Made by a program: the position numbers and the translations under genes. Positions 1 to 9,427 of a stretch of 64,000 bases of DNA are shown here, in pieces. This DNA comes from UBA11606 sp965243715 (lineage in GTDB: Bacteria > Actinomycetota > Acidimicrobiia > Acidimicrobiales > Aldehydirespiratoraceae). The notes below the pieces were generated by a model. The model had not been told where the DNA came from. It saw nothing but the letters and a program-made list of their open reading frames with translations, and did not search any database. Position 1 is the first letter of the stretch. Each line of letters opens with the position of its first letter. The DNA is taken from assembly GCA_965243715.1 (NCBI GenBank), contig CBDEVU010000006.1, forward strand, positions 239,516 to 303,515, given 5' to 3'.

Positions 1-1
1 G

Positions 2-922
2 GTGGGTAAGTCTGTTATATATGTAGCTTCGGACTTGACCAACGGCGGTGTTGCGGCCGTTGATGAGGCGGCTAAAGAAGCCGCGTTGGTTATTGGCTGG
101 GAATATGAAACTTTAAACGGTCAAGGCACGGCGCAGGGTCGTAGCGATGCGCTGAATCAGGCGATAGCTAAAGGTCCCGATGGGATCATCCTTGGGGGAT
201 TCAACGCCAATGAACAGCAGACATCGATTGCCGAGGCCGAAGCCCAAGGCATCCCGGTTGTGGGTTGGCATGCAGCGGCCGTTGTTGGTCCAGGTGACGG
301 GTTATTTACCAATGTCACCACCGATCCTCTTGAGGTGTCAGAGTTTGCCGCCAAGTTGGCCATTGCCGAGTCGAACGGTACGGCGGGGGCAGTGATTTTC
401 ACCGACTCCCAGTTTGATATCGCGATTGCTAAGGCCGATGCCATTCAGGTGGAGTTGGAGAAGTGTTCGGGGTGTACCGTGCTGGAGTACATCGACACGC
501 CGATAACCGATACTGCGGCGCAAATGCCCGCGGTGATTTCTCGGATCCTGACTGAATATGGTGATGATCTGACCTACATGCTGGCAATCAACGATGGCTA
601 TTTCGGTGGCGCGGCTCCGGCGTTGCGTGATGCGGGCCGAGCTCCCGATGGGGCCCCGTTGGCGATTTCGGCCGGTGATGGTGACCCCGCTGCGTTCGAC
701 CGAATCCGGACCGAGAAGTTCCAGTTTGGAACGGTGGCTGAGCCGCTGTTCTTGCAGGGTTGGCAGATCATCGATGAGTTGAACCGTTCGTTCGCAGGGG
801 AAGGGCCGAGCGGTTATGTTGCTCCGCCCGCGATGGTCACTGCGGCCAACATTACCGACGATGACGTGTACGACCCCGCATCTGGCTACCGTGAGAACTA
901 TCAAGCAATATGGGCCGGCTAG
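2..922 (+). CDS. Sugar-type ABC transporter substrate-binding protein, 5' partial
   Basis: The frame is open at the left edge, so the signal peptide and first residues lie outside the window. The visible 306 residues fit a periplasmic-binding-protein type 1 fold of the Peripla_BP_4 (ribose/xylose-binding) kind. Regular alpha/beta units carry GPDGIILGGF (about residue 58), GIPVVGWHA (83) and AINDGYFGGAAPALR (about 194), which match the ligand-loop and hinge strands of that family. Such proteins bind a small solute, usually a sugar, outside the membrane and deliver it to an ABC permease. No permease or ATPase of this class follows, and 217 bp with its own promoter-like palindrome separates it from the next gene. 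It is therefore probably the last gene of an operon to the left. The ligand cannot be named. Confidence 0.75.
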   Translation: MGKSVIYVASDLTNGGVAAVDEAAKEAALVIGWEYETLNGQGTAQGRSDALNQAIAKGPDGIILGGFNANEQQTSIAEAEAQGIPVVGWHAAAVVGPGDGLFTNVTTDPLEVSEFAAKLAIAESNGTAGAVIFTDSQFDIAIAKADAIQVELEKCSGCTVLEYIDTPITDTAAQMPAVISRILTEYGDDLTYMLAINDGYFGGAAPALRDAGRAPDGAPLAISAGDGDPAAFDRIRTEKFQFGTVAEPLFLQGWQIIDELNRSFAGEGPSGYVAPPAMVTAANITDDDVYDPASGYRENYQAIWAG

Positions 923-1067
923 CGGGCCACGGCGGGAAAAGGAACTGGGCGCTCACATTCGCCCCCAGCTTGCATAGGGGGAGGGGAGCGAGGCCGACGG
1001 CCGGTTCCAGTCCGCCCGGCGGGATGATGCCATAAGGGTAACCGCGAGGACTATCCGGGCTAAGAAA

Positions 1068-1107
1068 ATAGCGCAATACTTGCGTTACGCAATATTTACG
1101 CTATAGA
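1068..1107 (+). promoter_or_regulatory. Palindromic operator and -10 region ahead of the HAAT importer operon
   Basis: CGCAA, TTGCG and CGCAA recur at 1072-1076, 1080-1084 and 1088-1092, giving two overlapping inverted repeats (CGCAA-TAC-TTGCG, and TTGCGT-T-ACGCAA). They are framed by ATAGCG (1068-1073) and CGCTAT (1099-1104). A TATAGA-like -10 box overlaps the right arm at 1102-1107, about 33 nt before the chosen start codon. The arrangement suits a repressor that blocks the promoter. The regulator itself is not identifiable here. Confidence 0.45.
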
Positions 1108-1139
1108 GTTCGGGAATACTATCAAGAGAGGTGGAGTCA

Positions 1140-2402
1140 ATGCTTCGAAAGATGTCACTGCTACGCATCGTAGCTCTGCTCGCTGGGATCGTCATGCTTG
1201 CTGGCGCGTGCTCGAGCGACGAATCCGAAGAAATAGCAGAGGTAGCAGAGGAGGTGCAGTCCGAGGAAGCGCCGGAGGAGGTCGAGGCTGAGGAGGTCGA
1301 GGCTGAGGAAGTCTCGGGGGAGATCAGTGTCGGGATGATCACCACCCTCTCCGGTGGCGCCGCCTACTTGGGGGAGGACACTCGGGACGGCTTCCAACTA
1401 GCGTTCGACCTGGATTCTCGATTCACCCTAGATCTGGTGGTTGAAGATGACGCACGAGATGCCGAAACCGGACAAGCTCTAGCCGATCGGATGATTGAGC
1501 GCGACGAGGTCGACATCATGACTGGTATCGTGTTCTCCAACGTTTCCGGTGCGGTCGTGCCAACGATCGTTGAGCGCGATCGAATCTATCTCAGCACCAA
1601 CGCTGGTCCTTCTCCATTTGCCGGAGCGCAATGTCACGAGAACTACTTTGTTGTCTCCTGGCAAAACGACAATCCCGCCGAGGCGATGGGGCAATACGTC
1701 AAAGATCAAGGCTTCGAATCGGTGGTCGCATTGGCCCCGAACTATCAGGCTGGGACCGATAGCGTCACCGGTTTCCAACGAATGTTTGGCGACATCGACA
1801 AAGAGATTTATACCGAACTAGGCGCAACCGACTACGCCCAAGCGATCGCCCAGATCCGCGATGCCGACCCTGAAGCCGTTTACTTCTTTTATCCGGGCGG
1901 TATGGGCATCGCCTTTGTCCAGCAGTACGTCGATTCAGGACTCGATATCCCCATTTATGGTCCGACGTTTTCCTTTGACGAGAACCTAGTTGACGCAATT
2001 GGGCCAGCCGCGGTCGGTCTGCGAAACTCCTCATTTTGGGCCCCCGACCTTGCCAACGAAGCAAACGACGCTTTCGTCAATGAGTACCGCGCCGCCTACG
2101 ACCGTACCCCGACCGGGTACGCCGCCCAGGGTTATGACACCGGACGCCTGCTTATTTCCGCTTTGGAGGAAACCGGAGGCGACCCAAGCGACACCGCGGC
2201 GATGCGAGCCGCGCTGAAAAAGGCGAACTTTGATAGCGTCCGCGGGAGCTTCTCGTTCAACTCGAACAATCACCCAATCCAAGATTGGTTCCTGCTTGAA
2301 GTGATCGAAGATCCCGTACACGGTGACCTCACCAATAAGGTGATCGAAACGATCCTGACCGATCACGAGGACGCTTACGTAGGCGAGTGTTCGCTCAGCT
2401 AG
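1140..2402 (+). CDS. ABC transporter substrate-binding lipoprotein, branched-chain/aromatic (HAAT) type
   Basis: The 420-residue protein begins with a lipoprotein signal (hydrophobic stretch, then LAGAC lipobox near residue 23) and a strongly acidic linker rich in EEV repeats up to about residue 58. A Peripla_BP_6 domain follows, with TLSGGAAYLGEDTRDGFQLA near 68-87 and a second lobe including FFYPGGMGIAFVQQY. It would capture solute at the outer membrane face for the permeases and ATPases directly downstream. ATG 1140 is preferred over GTG 1131 because GAGAGGTGGAG sits at a workable Shine-Dalgarno distance. HAAT systems import branched-chain amino acids, amides, urea or aromatic acids. The convergent 2-aminobenzoate genes make an aromatic acid an attractive but unproven ligand. 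Confidence 0.85.
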   Translation: MLRKMSLLRIVALLAGIVMLAGACSSDESEEIAEVAEEVQSEEAPEEVEAEEVEAEEVSGEISVGMITTLSGGAAYLGEDTRDGFQLAFDLDSRFTLDLVVEDDARDAETGQALADRMIERDEVDIMTGIVFSNVSGAVVPTIVERDRIYLSTNAGPSPFAGAQCHENYFVVSWQNDNPAEAMGQYVKDQGFESVVALAPNYQAGTDSVTGFQRMFGDIDKEIYTELGATDYAQAIAQIRDADPEAVYFFYPGGMGIAFVQQYVDSGLDIPIYGPTFSFDENLVDAIGPAAVGLRNSSFWAPDLANEANDAFVNEYRAAYDRTPTGYAAQGYDTGRLLISALEETGGDPSDTAAMRAALKKANFDSVRGSFSFNSNNHPIQDWFLLEVIEDPVHGDLTNKVIETILTDHEDAYVGECSLS

Positions 2403-2432
2403 ATTCCGACATTCTCCAAGTGGCGGGGAGCG

Positions 2433-3350
2433 ATGCGCCTTTTTCTTGAACAGACTCTGAACGGGCTACAGCTTGGCTTTACCCTTCTCATGGTCTCGTC
2501 AGGATTGACCTTGGTGTTCGGGACGATGAACGTCATCAATCTGGCCCACGGGTCTTTGCTTATGGTCGGAGCCTTTGTCGCCGCCGACGTCGGACAAATC
2601 ACGGGTAACTTCGCCCTTGCCCTTGTCGCTGGCGTCGCGGCGGCCGCGATCGTCGGGGTTGTGGTGGAACTTCTCATCATCCGTCGTTTGTACCTCCGTA
2701 ATCATCTTGACCAAGTGCTAGCCACATTTGCTTTGGTGTTGATCGCGAACGAGGCGGTCCAGATGATCTGGGGATCGAGGCCGACCTCGGTGCGACGCCC
2801 CGCCATTTTGAATGGATCAGTTCCGGTTCTCCCCGGTGTTGATTATCCGATGTACCGACTGGCCATTATCGCCGCGGGCTTGTTCGCAATGTTGGTCCTC
2901 TTCTTGGTGATTGGTCGGACTAAGGCAGGAATGTGGATCCGAGCGGGAACGACGCATCGCGAGTTGCTTGGCGCGTTCGGAATCAACGTTGCTTTGGTCT
3001 ACTCGTTGGTGTTTGCGTTAGGCGCGGCTCTAGCTGGGTTCGCGGGTGTCGTTGCCTCGCCGTTTCTTTCGGTGGAGGCCGGCGTCGGCGACAACTTCTT
3101 AATTCTTAGTTTCGTGGTGATCGTGGTGGGCGGTATCGGTTCGCTGAGAGGAGCTGTCATTGGCTCGTTGCTGCTTGGTTTGGTGGATACGTGGGCGCGA
3201 ACCTACCTGCCCGATCTACTGGAGTCGTTCTTCGATGCCAGCACCGCCGCTACCGTTGGATCCTCGATTGCCTCGGCCAGCATTTACGGAGTGATGGTGG
3301 TCATTTTGCTTGTCCGCCCGAACGGACTCTACGCGGTACAGCATGGATAG
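2433..3350 (+). CDS. livH: HAAT-type ABC transporter permease LivH-like
   Basis: A 305-residue polytopic membrane protein with about eight hydrophobic segments. It carries typical LivH landmarks: LGFTLLMVSSGLTLVFGTMN at the N terminus, NLAHGSLLMVGAFVA, and SFVVIVVGGIGSLRGAVIGS near residue 230, the EAA-like loop that docks on the ATPases. It forms half of the translocation channel with the next gene, whose start lies 8 bp inside its 3' end. Length and motif order are normal for the family. The transported compound is unknown. Confidence 0.88.
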   Translation: MRLFLEQTLNGLQLGFTLLMVSSGLTLVFGTMNVINLAHGSLLMVGAFVAADVGQITGNFALALVAGVAAAAIVGVVVELLIIRRLYLRNHLDQVLATFALVLIANEAVQMIWGSRPTSVRRPAILNGSVPVLPGVDYPMYRLAIIAAGLFAMLVLFLVIGRTKAGMWIRAGTTHRELLGAFGINVALVYSLVFALGAALAGFAGVVASPFLSVEAGVGDNFLILSFVVIVVGGIGSLRGAVIGSLLLGLVDTWARTYLPDLLESFFDASTAATVGSSIASASIYGVMVVILLVRPNGLYAVQHG

Positions 3351-4329
3351 GCGACCTTCGCTCTGGCCTCTAATAGTAGGTGCCTTCGTGCTAATCGTTC
3401 TCGCCTTGGCCCCCACCGTCGTGGAATCGATTGATCGTGGCTATCTGATCTCCACCCTTACCCGAATCGTGATCTTTGGTTTGGCCGCGATGAGCCTCGA
3501 CCTCGTCGTTGGTTACGGCGGCATGGTGAGCCTCGGTCACGCGGCGTTCTTTGGGATAGGCGGCTACACGGCGGGCGCACTGAGTTTTCATGCAATCGAG
3601 GGAAGCAAACTGCTCGGCCTGCCGGGTACCGACCAAGCGCTGATCGCCTGGCCTGCAGCTTTGCTCACCGGGGCGCTCCTCGGGTCGATCATCGGAGCCC
3701 TCAGTCTGCGGACGCGCGGGGTCTACTTCATCATGGCCACACTCGCCTTCAACCAGATGATCTTCTTTTTGTTCAATGCGTTAGAGATCTACGGCGGAGA
3801 CGACGGCGCCCCACTGTTCGCCGCTGATCGACAAATTGGCCCCATAACGGCTAACAATGACTCGACGTATTTCTATATTTGCTGGGCCGTACTAGTCGCC
3901 GGGTTTGTGCTCTTAAACCTAGTCGTGAGATCACCTTTTGGTCGAGTGCTGAGGGGATGCCACGACAACGAACCGAGGATGCAGGCGTTAGGTTACTCCA
4001 CCTACCGGTATCGACTGGTGGCCTTCTCCTTATCGGCCTCACTTACCTCGCTCGCGGGGGCGATGGCGGTGTCCGAATCACAATTTTTGAGCCCCAGCAT
4101 GGCACACTGGACCGAGTCGGGTGAGTTGCTCGTTATGAACATCGCTGGCGGGTTAGGAACCCTGATCGGTGGAATTATAGGAGCCGCGGTGTTGCTCTTG
4201 TTGGAGGAACTAGCCGTCGACTACACCGATAACTGGCAATTCTTTGTGGGACTAGGACTATTGGCCATTGTCCTCGTTGCGCCCCGAGGAGTAGCGGGCC
4301 TCCTTCTACGGGGTAAGAGAAATGTCTGA
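3343..4329 (+). CDS. livM: HAAT-type ABC transporter permease LivM-like
   Basis: A 328-residue polytopic permease recognised by SLDLVVGYGGMVSLGHAAFF near residue 50 and GGLGTLIGGIIGAAVLLLLE near 275, both typical of LivM. ATG 3343 is chosen because it overlaps the end of the LivH gene by 8 bp, implying coupled translation; the frame stays open upstream to 3310. It completes the membrane channel of the importer. The 3' end overlaps the following ATPase gene by 8 bp. Confidence 0.88.
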   Translation: MDRRPSLWPLIVGAFVLIVLALAPTVVESIDRGYLISTLTRIVIFGLAAMSLDLVVGYGGMVSLGHAAFFGIGGYTAGALSFHAIEGSKLLGLPGTDQALIAWPAALLTGALLGSIIGALSLRTRGVYFIMATLAFNQMIFFLFNALEIYGGDDGAPLFAADRQIGPITANNDSTYFYICWAVLVAGFVLLNLVVRSPFGRVLRGCHDNEPRMQALGYSTYRYRLVAFSLSASLTSLAGAMAVSESQFLSPSMAHWTESGELLVMNIAGGLGTLIGGIIGAAVLLLLEELAVDYTDNWQFFVGLGLLAIVLVAPRGVAGLLLRGKRNV

Positions 4330-5110
4330 CCCAAACGGTACGAAAGTAGTTCTCGAATGTGTCGGACTGGCGAAGTCCTACGGAGCGTTGCCGGTAACGA
4401 AGGACCTCAGCCTGCGGCTATGGCGGGGCGAAGTCCATGCCTTGATCGGCCCGAACGGGGCGGGCAAGACATCCGCACTGGCTCAACTCGCGGGTGAACT
4501 GTCATCTGATGGCGGCCGGGTCCTGCTAGGCGACAAAGACGTCACAGCGCTTTCCTTACCTGAACGGGTTCACGCCGGTATCGCTCGCTCGTATCAGATT
4601 TCGTCTATTTTTTCGGACTTCTCGGCCCAGGAATCGGTTGAGTTAGCACTGCAGGCCTGCGACGGACACAGCTTCCGATTTTTCCGACCGGCTAGTTCCA
4701 ACCGCGACCGGCGGAGTCGAGCGGTCGATCTACTCTCCATCGTTGGCTTAAGCGATTCCGATCAGGTCCGGACGGGAGCGTTGTCGCACGGTGAGACACG
4801 GCAGTTGGATCTTGCTATGGCCCTCGCCTCCCAACCCCAGGCGCTGCTTCTCGACGAGCCCATGGCCGGTCTGGCCCAGCGCGAGGCTGAGTCTTTGGCG
4901 GAGCTGATCTTGGACCTAGCGAAGGACCGCGCCGTGCTGTTGGTCGAACACGACATGGACATTGTATTTAACGTCGCGACGACGATCTCCGTCCTTTCCG
5001 AGGGTGAACGTATCGCGGTGGGATCCCCGTCGGAGATTAGAACCAACGATGCGGTCCAACGCCTTTACCTGCGCGACGAACGACTAGAGATAGATGGCTC
5101 CGATGCTTGA
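4322..5110 (+). CDS. livG: HAAT-type ABC transporter ATP-binding protein LivG-like
   Basis: A 262-residue ABC ATPase. Walker A is GPNGAGKTS (about residue 44), the signature is LSHGETRQLDLA (about 156), Walker B is ALLLDEPMAGL (about 178), and the switch histidine is in LLVEHDMDIVF (about 208). The AGLAQREAE stretch after Walker B is typical of LivG. It powers import together with the next ATPase. The gene overlaps both neighbours, so the five importer genes (1140-5822) read as one transcript. Confidence 0.9.
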   Translation: MSDPNGTKVVLECVGLAKSYGALPVTKDLSLRLWRGEVHALIGPNGAGKTSALAQLAGELSSDGGRVLLGDKDVTALSLPERVHAGIARSYQISSIFSDFSAQESVELALQACDGHSFRFFRPASSNRDRRSRAVDLLSIVGLSDSDQVRTGALSHGETRQLDLAMALASQPQALLLDEPMAGLAQREAESLAELILDLAKDRAVLLVEHDMDIVFNVATTISVLSEGERIAVGSPSEIRTNDAVQRLYLRDERLEIDGSDA

Positions 5111-5822
5111 GATTTCTGCTTTGACAGCAGGGTACGGCGAGTCGCAGGTGCTATTTGATGTGAACCTTACCGTCGAAGAGGGGCAACTTGTTGGCCTCCT
5201 CGGTCGCAACGGGATGGGTAAGACAACCACGATCAAGACCATTTTTGGCCTGCTGCGACCCCGGTCTGGGTCGGTGATCTTTAACGGTAAGAGTCTTGGC
5301 CATAGCAAGCCCCGACAGATTGCCCGCGCCGGTCTTAGCCTCGCCCCAGAGGGTCGCCAAGTCTTCCCCTTGTTGACTGTCGAGGAACACCTCTTTGCGA
5401 CCGAACGTCCATCGCCGACCGGTTCTCGACGATGGACGCCCAACAATGTATTTGAGTTCTTTCCTCGCCTAGCCGAACGGCGGAAGAACTTAGGTAATCA
5501 GCTTTCGGGCGGCGAACAGCAGATGCTGTCCATTGGACGAGCGTTGGTAATGAACCCGACGCTGCTGCTGCTTGACGAAGCAACTGAAGGACTTGCCCCT
5601 TCCGTGCGGAGCGATATTTGGGTCGCCCTCCGACAGTTGAAAGACGAGGGCCAGTCGATCTTGTTAGTCGACGGGCACCTCCACGAACTACTGGACCTGA
5701 CGGAAAAGAATGTGATTCTGGAGAATGGCCGGACGGTATGGGAGGGTCAGTCGACGCAGTTAGCGGTCGATCACGGCGCGAAAGTTAGGTACCTTGGCGT
5801 GGGCGCGGTAGGGGACAAGTAG
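5094..5822 (+). CDS. livF: HAAT-type ABC transporter ATP-binding protein LivF-like
   Basis: A 242-residue ABC ATPase with Walker A GRNGMGKTT (the GMGKTT form is characteristic of LivF), signature LSGGEQQMLSIGRAL and Walker B LLLLDEATEGLAP. The segment usually reading LLVEQN is LLVDGHLHEL here, a mild departure. Start 5094 (or ATG 5103) overlaps the LivG stop. The gene ends 15 bp before the stop of the convergent monooxygenase/reductase gene. Confidence 0.9.
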   Translation: MAPMLEISALTAGYGESQVLFDVNLTVEEGQLVGLLGRNGMGKTTTIKTIFGLLRPRSGSVIFNGKSLGHSKPRQIARAGLSLAPEGRQVFPLLTVEEHLFATERPSPTGSRRWTPNNVFEFFPRLAERRKNLGNQLSGGEQQMLSIGRALVMNPTLLLLDEATEGLAPSVRSDIWVALRQLKDEGQSILLVDGHLHELLDLTEKNVILENGRTVWEGQSTQLAVDHGAKVRYLGVGAVGDK

Positions 5823-5837
5823 TCAGAGTTGATCCTG

Positions 5838-8138
5838 CTAGCGCAGGTCGCGGTCTATTAGGGCGGTAGCGGATTGGTCGCGTCGTCGGCTAGTGCGTCC
5901 CGACAGGTACTGTTTGGGCCATGGTTGATCGTCTTGGCCTATGTCGATGGCTGCGTTGAGAGACCAATAAGGATCGACTAGATGGCCACGAGCGATCAGG
6001 CAAAGATCGGCCCGGCCAGCCATCAGCACCGTGTTGACGTCATCGATACTCGATATTGCTCCAACAGCCATCGTGGGAAGGCCGACCGAGTTACGAATGG
6101 CCTCGGAGTAAGGAGTTTGGTAAAGACGCCCGTAAGCGGGCTCTCCGGTCAAGTCAACTTGTCCGGTGGAGACGTCGATAATGTCGACCCCGACCTCCTT
6201 GAGCAAGCGAGCAAAGGCGATGGCGTCGTCACGATCGAAACCCCCGCTAACCCAGTCAGTGGCGGAGATTCGCACCGAAAGGGGTTTTTCGTCGGGCCAA
6301 GTGTCGCGGACCGCGGCGATGACCTGAAGCGGGAACCGGGTCCGGTTGGTCAGCGGACCGCCGAATTGGTCGGTGCGCTGATTCGTAACCGGTGATAGAA
6401 AAGATGAGAGCAGGTAGCCGTGAGCGGCGTGTATCTCCAACAGATCGAAGTTAGCGGTAGCGGCTAATTGTGCAGCTTGCACAAAATTATCGATAATATT
6501 GTGCATAGTGTCGAACGATAGTTCAGTCGGGGTTTGACTGTCACTTCGGTAGGGCAGGGGTGACGCTGACACCAAAGGCCAATTGCCATGATCGAGAGGC
6601 GCGTCCATCTCCTCCCACGGAACTTTGGTTGAACCTTTTCTTCCCGCGTGGCCGATCTGAATGCCGATTTTTGCTTCGGTGTGGTCGTGGACAAAAGCGG
6701 TGATTTGCGCCCACTGTTGGGCCTGGTCGGGGTTCCAGATTCCGGGACATCCGGGAGTGATTCGAGCCTCAGGAGCTATGCAGGTCATCTCGGTCATCAC
6801 CAAACCGGCACCGCCGACGGCGCGGCTTCCTAGATGCACAAGGTGCCAGTCGGTGGGCACGCCATCGACCGCTGAGTATTGGGCCATCGGTGAAACGACG
6901 ATCCGGTTGTGAAGTTCGAGGCCGCGGAGCGAGAAAGGATAAAATATCGGTGGAGTGTCGGTGGTGGCTGGAGTGTGCGCCTCTGGTTGGCTCCGATGAA
7001 ACCAAGTTCGGGTTTTTTCAACGTAGCTGTAGTCGCGTTCGGCGAGGTTGTCGTAGGTGACGCGCTGGGAACGAGTGAAGAGCGAGAAGGCAAACTGTTG
7101 GAATTCTCGGGTGGCGTGGTGGTCGACTTGTTGGAACCATTCCTCGCTGGTTGCCGCGGCTCGCTGCAGACTCTCGACTACCGGTCGGCGGCTGTTCTCG
7201 AACTCTTTTAGGGCACGGGGAATGTCGTGATGCTGGTCCCATGCGGCGGCCAGTTCGATGGCGTCTTCGAGCGCGAGTTTGGTGCCGGAGCCGATCGAGT
7301 AGTGAGCCGTATGGGATGCATCGCCAAGAATGACGACATTGTCATGGACCCAGTGTTCACAGGCGACGCGGGGAAAGGAAAGCCATTTGGAGTTGTTGCC
7401 GAGTAACGGTTGGCCACCGAGATGATCCTTGAATACCTTCTCGCACCACGCAGTAGCGTGCTCGTCGCTGTCGCCGGGACCAAGTCCCAGGTCACGCCCC
7501 GCTAGCCCCGCCGCCCGCCAAGTGGATTCGTGCAACTCGACGATGAAGGTGGATCGGTCCTTGTCGAACGGGTAAATGTGGGCTTGGACCCAGCCGTGGG
7601 GCGTGGCTTCGAAGATAAAGGTGAAGCGGTCGAAGGCGGCCTTAGTACCGAACCAGATGTACTTGGTGGCACCCTGCACGATCGTTGGCTTGAGGTGTTC
7701 GGCTAGTTCTTGTCGGATGCCGCTGTTGACTCCGTCTCCGGCCACTATGAGGTCGTAAGCGGCTACGTCATTGAGATTGACTTCGGTATTGAATTGGAGT
7801 TCCACGCCCAGTTCCAGTGCCCTCTCGCTTAAGATGTCGAGGAGGCGGACTCGGGCGAGGGCGGCGAAGCCGTGGCCGTCGCTGGTCAAGGCTTGGCCAC
7901 CCCGGCGGACATCCATGGCGGACCAATAGCGGAACTCGGCTTCGATCGCCGCGACGCTCTTGGCATCGGCTTGGGCGATGTTGGCCAGCGTTTCGTCGGA
8001 GAACACCACGCCGAACCCGAATGTGTCGCCCCGCTGGTTTCTTTCGAAAACCGAAACCTCCGCATCGCAGTGTCGTTTCTTCATGAGAATGGCGAAGAAA
8101 AGGCCAGCTGGGCCACCCCCTATGCACGCGATCTTCAT
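5838..8138 (-). CDS. 2-aminobenzoyl-CoA monooxygenase/reductase-like fusion (FAD hydroxylase plus old-yellow-enzyme domain)
   Basis: This 766-residue protein joins two flavoenzymes. Residues 1 to about 385 are a class A FAD monooxygenase with GGGPAGLFFAIL at the N terminus and VILGDASHTAHYSIGSGT for the second FAD contact, closest in pattern to salicylyl-CoA 5-hydroxylase. From about 397 on lies an NADH:flavin oxidoreductase/old-yellow-enzyme barrel (HNRIVVSPMAQYSAVDG, then HAAHGYLLSSFLSP). That fusion is the architecture of the Azoarcus evansii enzyme, which hydroxylates and then reduces the ring of 2-aminobenzoyl-CoA. ATG 8138 is chosen because the FAD motif begins directly after it; the longer frame up to 8291 runs into the preceding gene. 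Neighbouring ligase, dehydrogenase and hydratase genes support an anthranilate pathway. Confidence 0.88.
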   Translation of the reverse strand: MKIACIGGGPAGLFFAILMKKRHCDAEVSVFERNQRGDTFGFGVVFSDETLANIAQADAKSVAAIEAEFRYWSAMDVRRGGQALTSDGHGFAALARVRLLDILSERALELGVELQFNTEVNLNDVAAYDLIVAGDGVNSGIRQELAEHLKPTIVQGATKYIWFGTKAAFDRFTFIFEATPHGWVQAHIYPFDKDRSTFIVELHESTWRAAGLAGRDLGLGPGDSDEHATAWCEKVFKDHLGGQPLLGNNSKWLSFPRVACEHWVHDNVVILGDASHTAHYSIGSGTKLALEDAIELAAAWDQHHDIPRALKEFENSRRPVVESLQRAAATSEEWFQQVDHHATREFQQFAFSLFTRSQRVTYDNLAERDYSYVEKTRTWFHRSQPEAHTPATTDTPPIFYPFSLRGLELHNRIVVSPMAQYSAVDGVPTDWHLVHLGSRAVGGAGLVMTEMTCIAPEARITPGCPGIWNPDQAQQWAQITAFVHDHTEAKIGIQIGHAGRKGSTKVPWEEMDAPLDHGNWPLVSASPLPYRSDSQTPTELSFDTMHNIIDNFVQAAQLAATANFDLLEIHAAHGYLLSSFLSPVTNQRTDQFGGPLTNRTRFPLQVIAAVRDTWPDEKPLSVRISATDWVSGGFDRDDAIAFARLLKEVGVDIIDVSTGQVDLTGEPAYGRLYQTPYSEAIRNSVGLPTMAVGAISSIDDVNTVLMAGRADLCLIARGHLVDPYWSLNAAIDIGQDDQPWPKQYLSGRTSRRRDQSATALIDRDLR

Positions 8139-8181
8139 GGCTAGTTGCTCCGGTTCGATGTTTGGGAGGCGGCTATCGAAC

Positions 8182-9326
8182 TCACGAATTGTCAGCCTCG
8201 CGGTATACCGATCGGGCAATGATCGACCGCTGCACCTCTGAGGCGCCTTCGTAGATGCGGGGTGCCCGAACCTCTCGGTAGAGGCGCTCAAGAAGATGAC
8301 CTCGCTCCAGGGCGATCGCCCCGTGGAGTTGAACGGCGTCGTCCACCACCCGTTGAGCGGTTTCGGTGGCGAACAGTTTCGCCATGGCAGACAATTTGGT
8401 TAGTCCCGGTGCGTTGGTGTCATAGCAGGAGGCGGCGTGGTAGACGAGGAGTCGGGCCGCCTCAATTCCGACCGCCATCTCCGCGACTTTGTGTTGAACG
8501 GCTTGAAGGTCGCGTAACGTCTTGCCGAACGCCGGACGGGTCTGGGTGTACGCAACCGTGGCGTCGAGTGCACTTTGGGCCATCCCCACCGCGTAGGCGC
8601 CGACGCTGGGGCGAAAGAGATCGAGGGTCTGCATGGCGACTCGAAATCCACCGTTGACTTCACCGAGGAGGTGATCGTCTGGGACAAATACATGGTCTAG
8701 AGTGAGGCGCCCGATGACGTGAGGGGCGACCATATCGAGACGGGTGCCGCCGATCCCATCGCAATCACCGGGGACGGCGAAAGCGGTGACCCCGCGGGCT
8801 CCCGCGTCGGGGTCGGTGCGGGCGAAGACGGTATAAATATCGGCATCAGGGGCGTTAGAGATCCAGATCTTTTCCCCCGTCAAGCGCCATCCTGCGCCGT
8901 CTTTGGTCGCTTGGGTTTTGATAGCGGCGGCATCGGATCCGGCCGATTTCTCGGTCAACGCGAAGGCGGCGGCCGCGGTGCCGTCGACGACTCTAGGCAG
9001 CCAACGGTCGATGACTTCGCGGCGCGCCCTTGAAACAAGATTGGATAGGCCCCCAGCCCTTGCAACGCCAGAGCGGTCTCCGCCGCGGGCAACAGTCGAC
9101 CGAGTTCCTCACGCAGCGAACACAAATCGGTGGCCGAGACGTGATTATCGTGGACCCCGCCCACCGACGACGGGAAGAGGTATGGCAGAAGTCTTTGACC
9201 AAGAACCCTCAGTAGGGGACGGTTGAGGCGGCCCGCTAGAGCAGCCTTCTCACAGGATCGGAGTTCCGGCAGTTCGGCCGCGACAAGTTGGTGCAGATGA
9301 CCAGCCCGAGTCGAGTTCGTCGTCAA
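8182..9326 (-). pseudogene. Acyl-CoA dehydrogenase, one-base frameshift as read
   Basis: Two adjacent frames together encode a complete acyl-CoA dehydrogenase of about 381 residues. The N-terminal part (QLVAAELPELR... to ILFQGRA) ends in one frame, and REVIDRWLPRVVDG onward continues in another. The switch lies at about 9019-9027, in a GC-rich GGCGCGCC stretch where one base is missing. Downstream, ALTEKSAGSDAAA (flavin/substrate loop), a KIWISNAPDADIY strand and IYEGASEVQRSIIARSVYR with the catalytic Glu are intact. The start is probably TTG 9326, preceded by CGGAGG at 5-nt spacing; the upstream ATG 9353 overlaps the -10 box. It would oxidise a CoA-thioester intermediate of the aminobenzoate pathway. 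True mutation and sequencing error cannot be separated here. Confidence 0.8.
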
Positions 9327-9351
9327 TGTTTCCTCCGTCTCAGCAACGATC

Positions 9352-9393
9352 ATTATAGCCTAGTTGTGACGATATCAATAATCAGGCTATAGT
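9352..9393. promoter_or_regulatory. Divergent promoter with palindromic operator of the aminobenzoate gene cluster
   Basis: TATAGCCT (9354-9361) and AGGCTATA (9384-9391) form an 8-bp inverted repeat with a 22-bp spacer centred near GATATC. Each arm overlaps a -10 box: TATAAT on the minus strand (9352-9357) for the dehydrogenase/monooxygenase arm, and TATAGT on the plus strand (9388-9393), preceded by TTGTGA at 18-bp spacing, for the dehydrogenase-to-ligase arm. One regulator bound here could control both arms. No full regulator gene lies in the cluster. Confidence 0.6.
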
Positions 9394-9427
9394 GTGATGT
9401 TGAAGTGAGCCTCGCTAAGGAGAGTGC

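Noticed and set aside
5838..8291. Long form of the monooxygenase/reductase starting at 8291
   Set aside because: Residues before the FAD motif are the shadow of the acyl-CoA dehydrogenase 3' end; ATG 8138 gives the normal N terminus.
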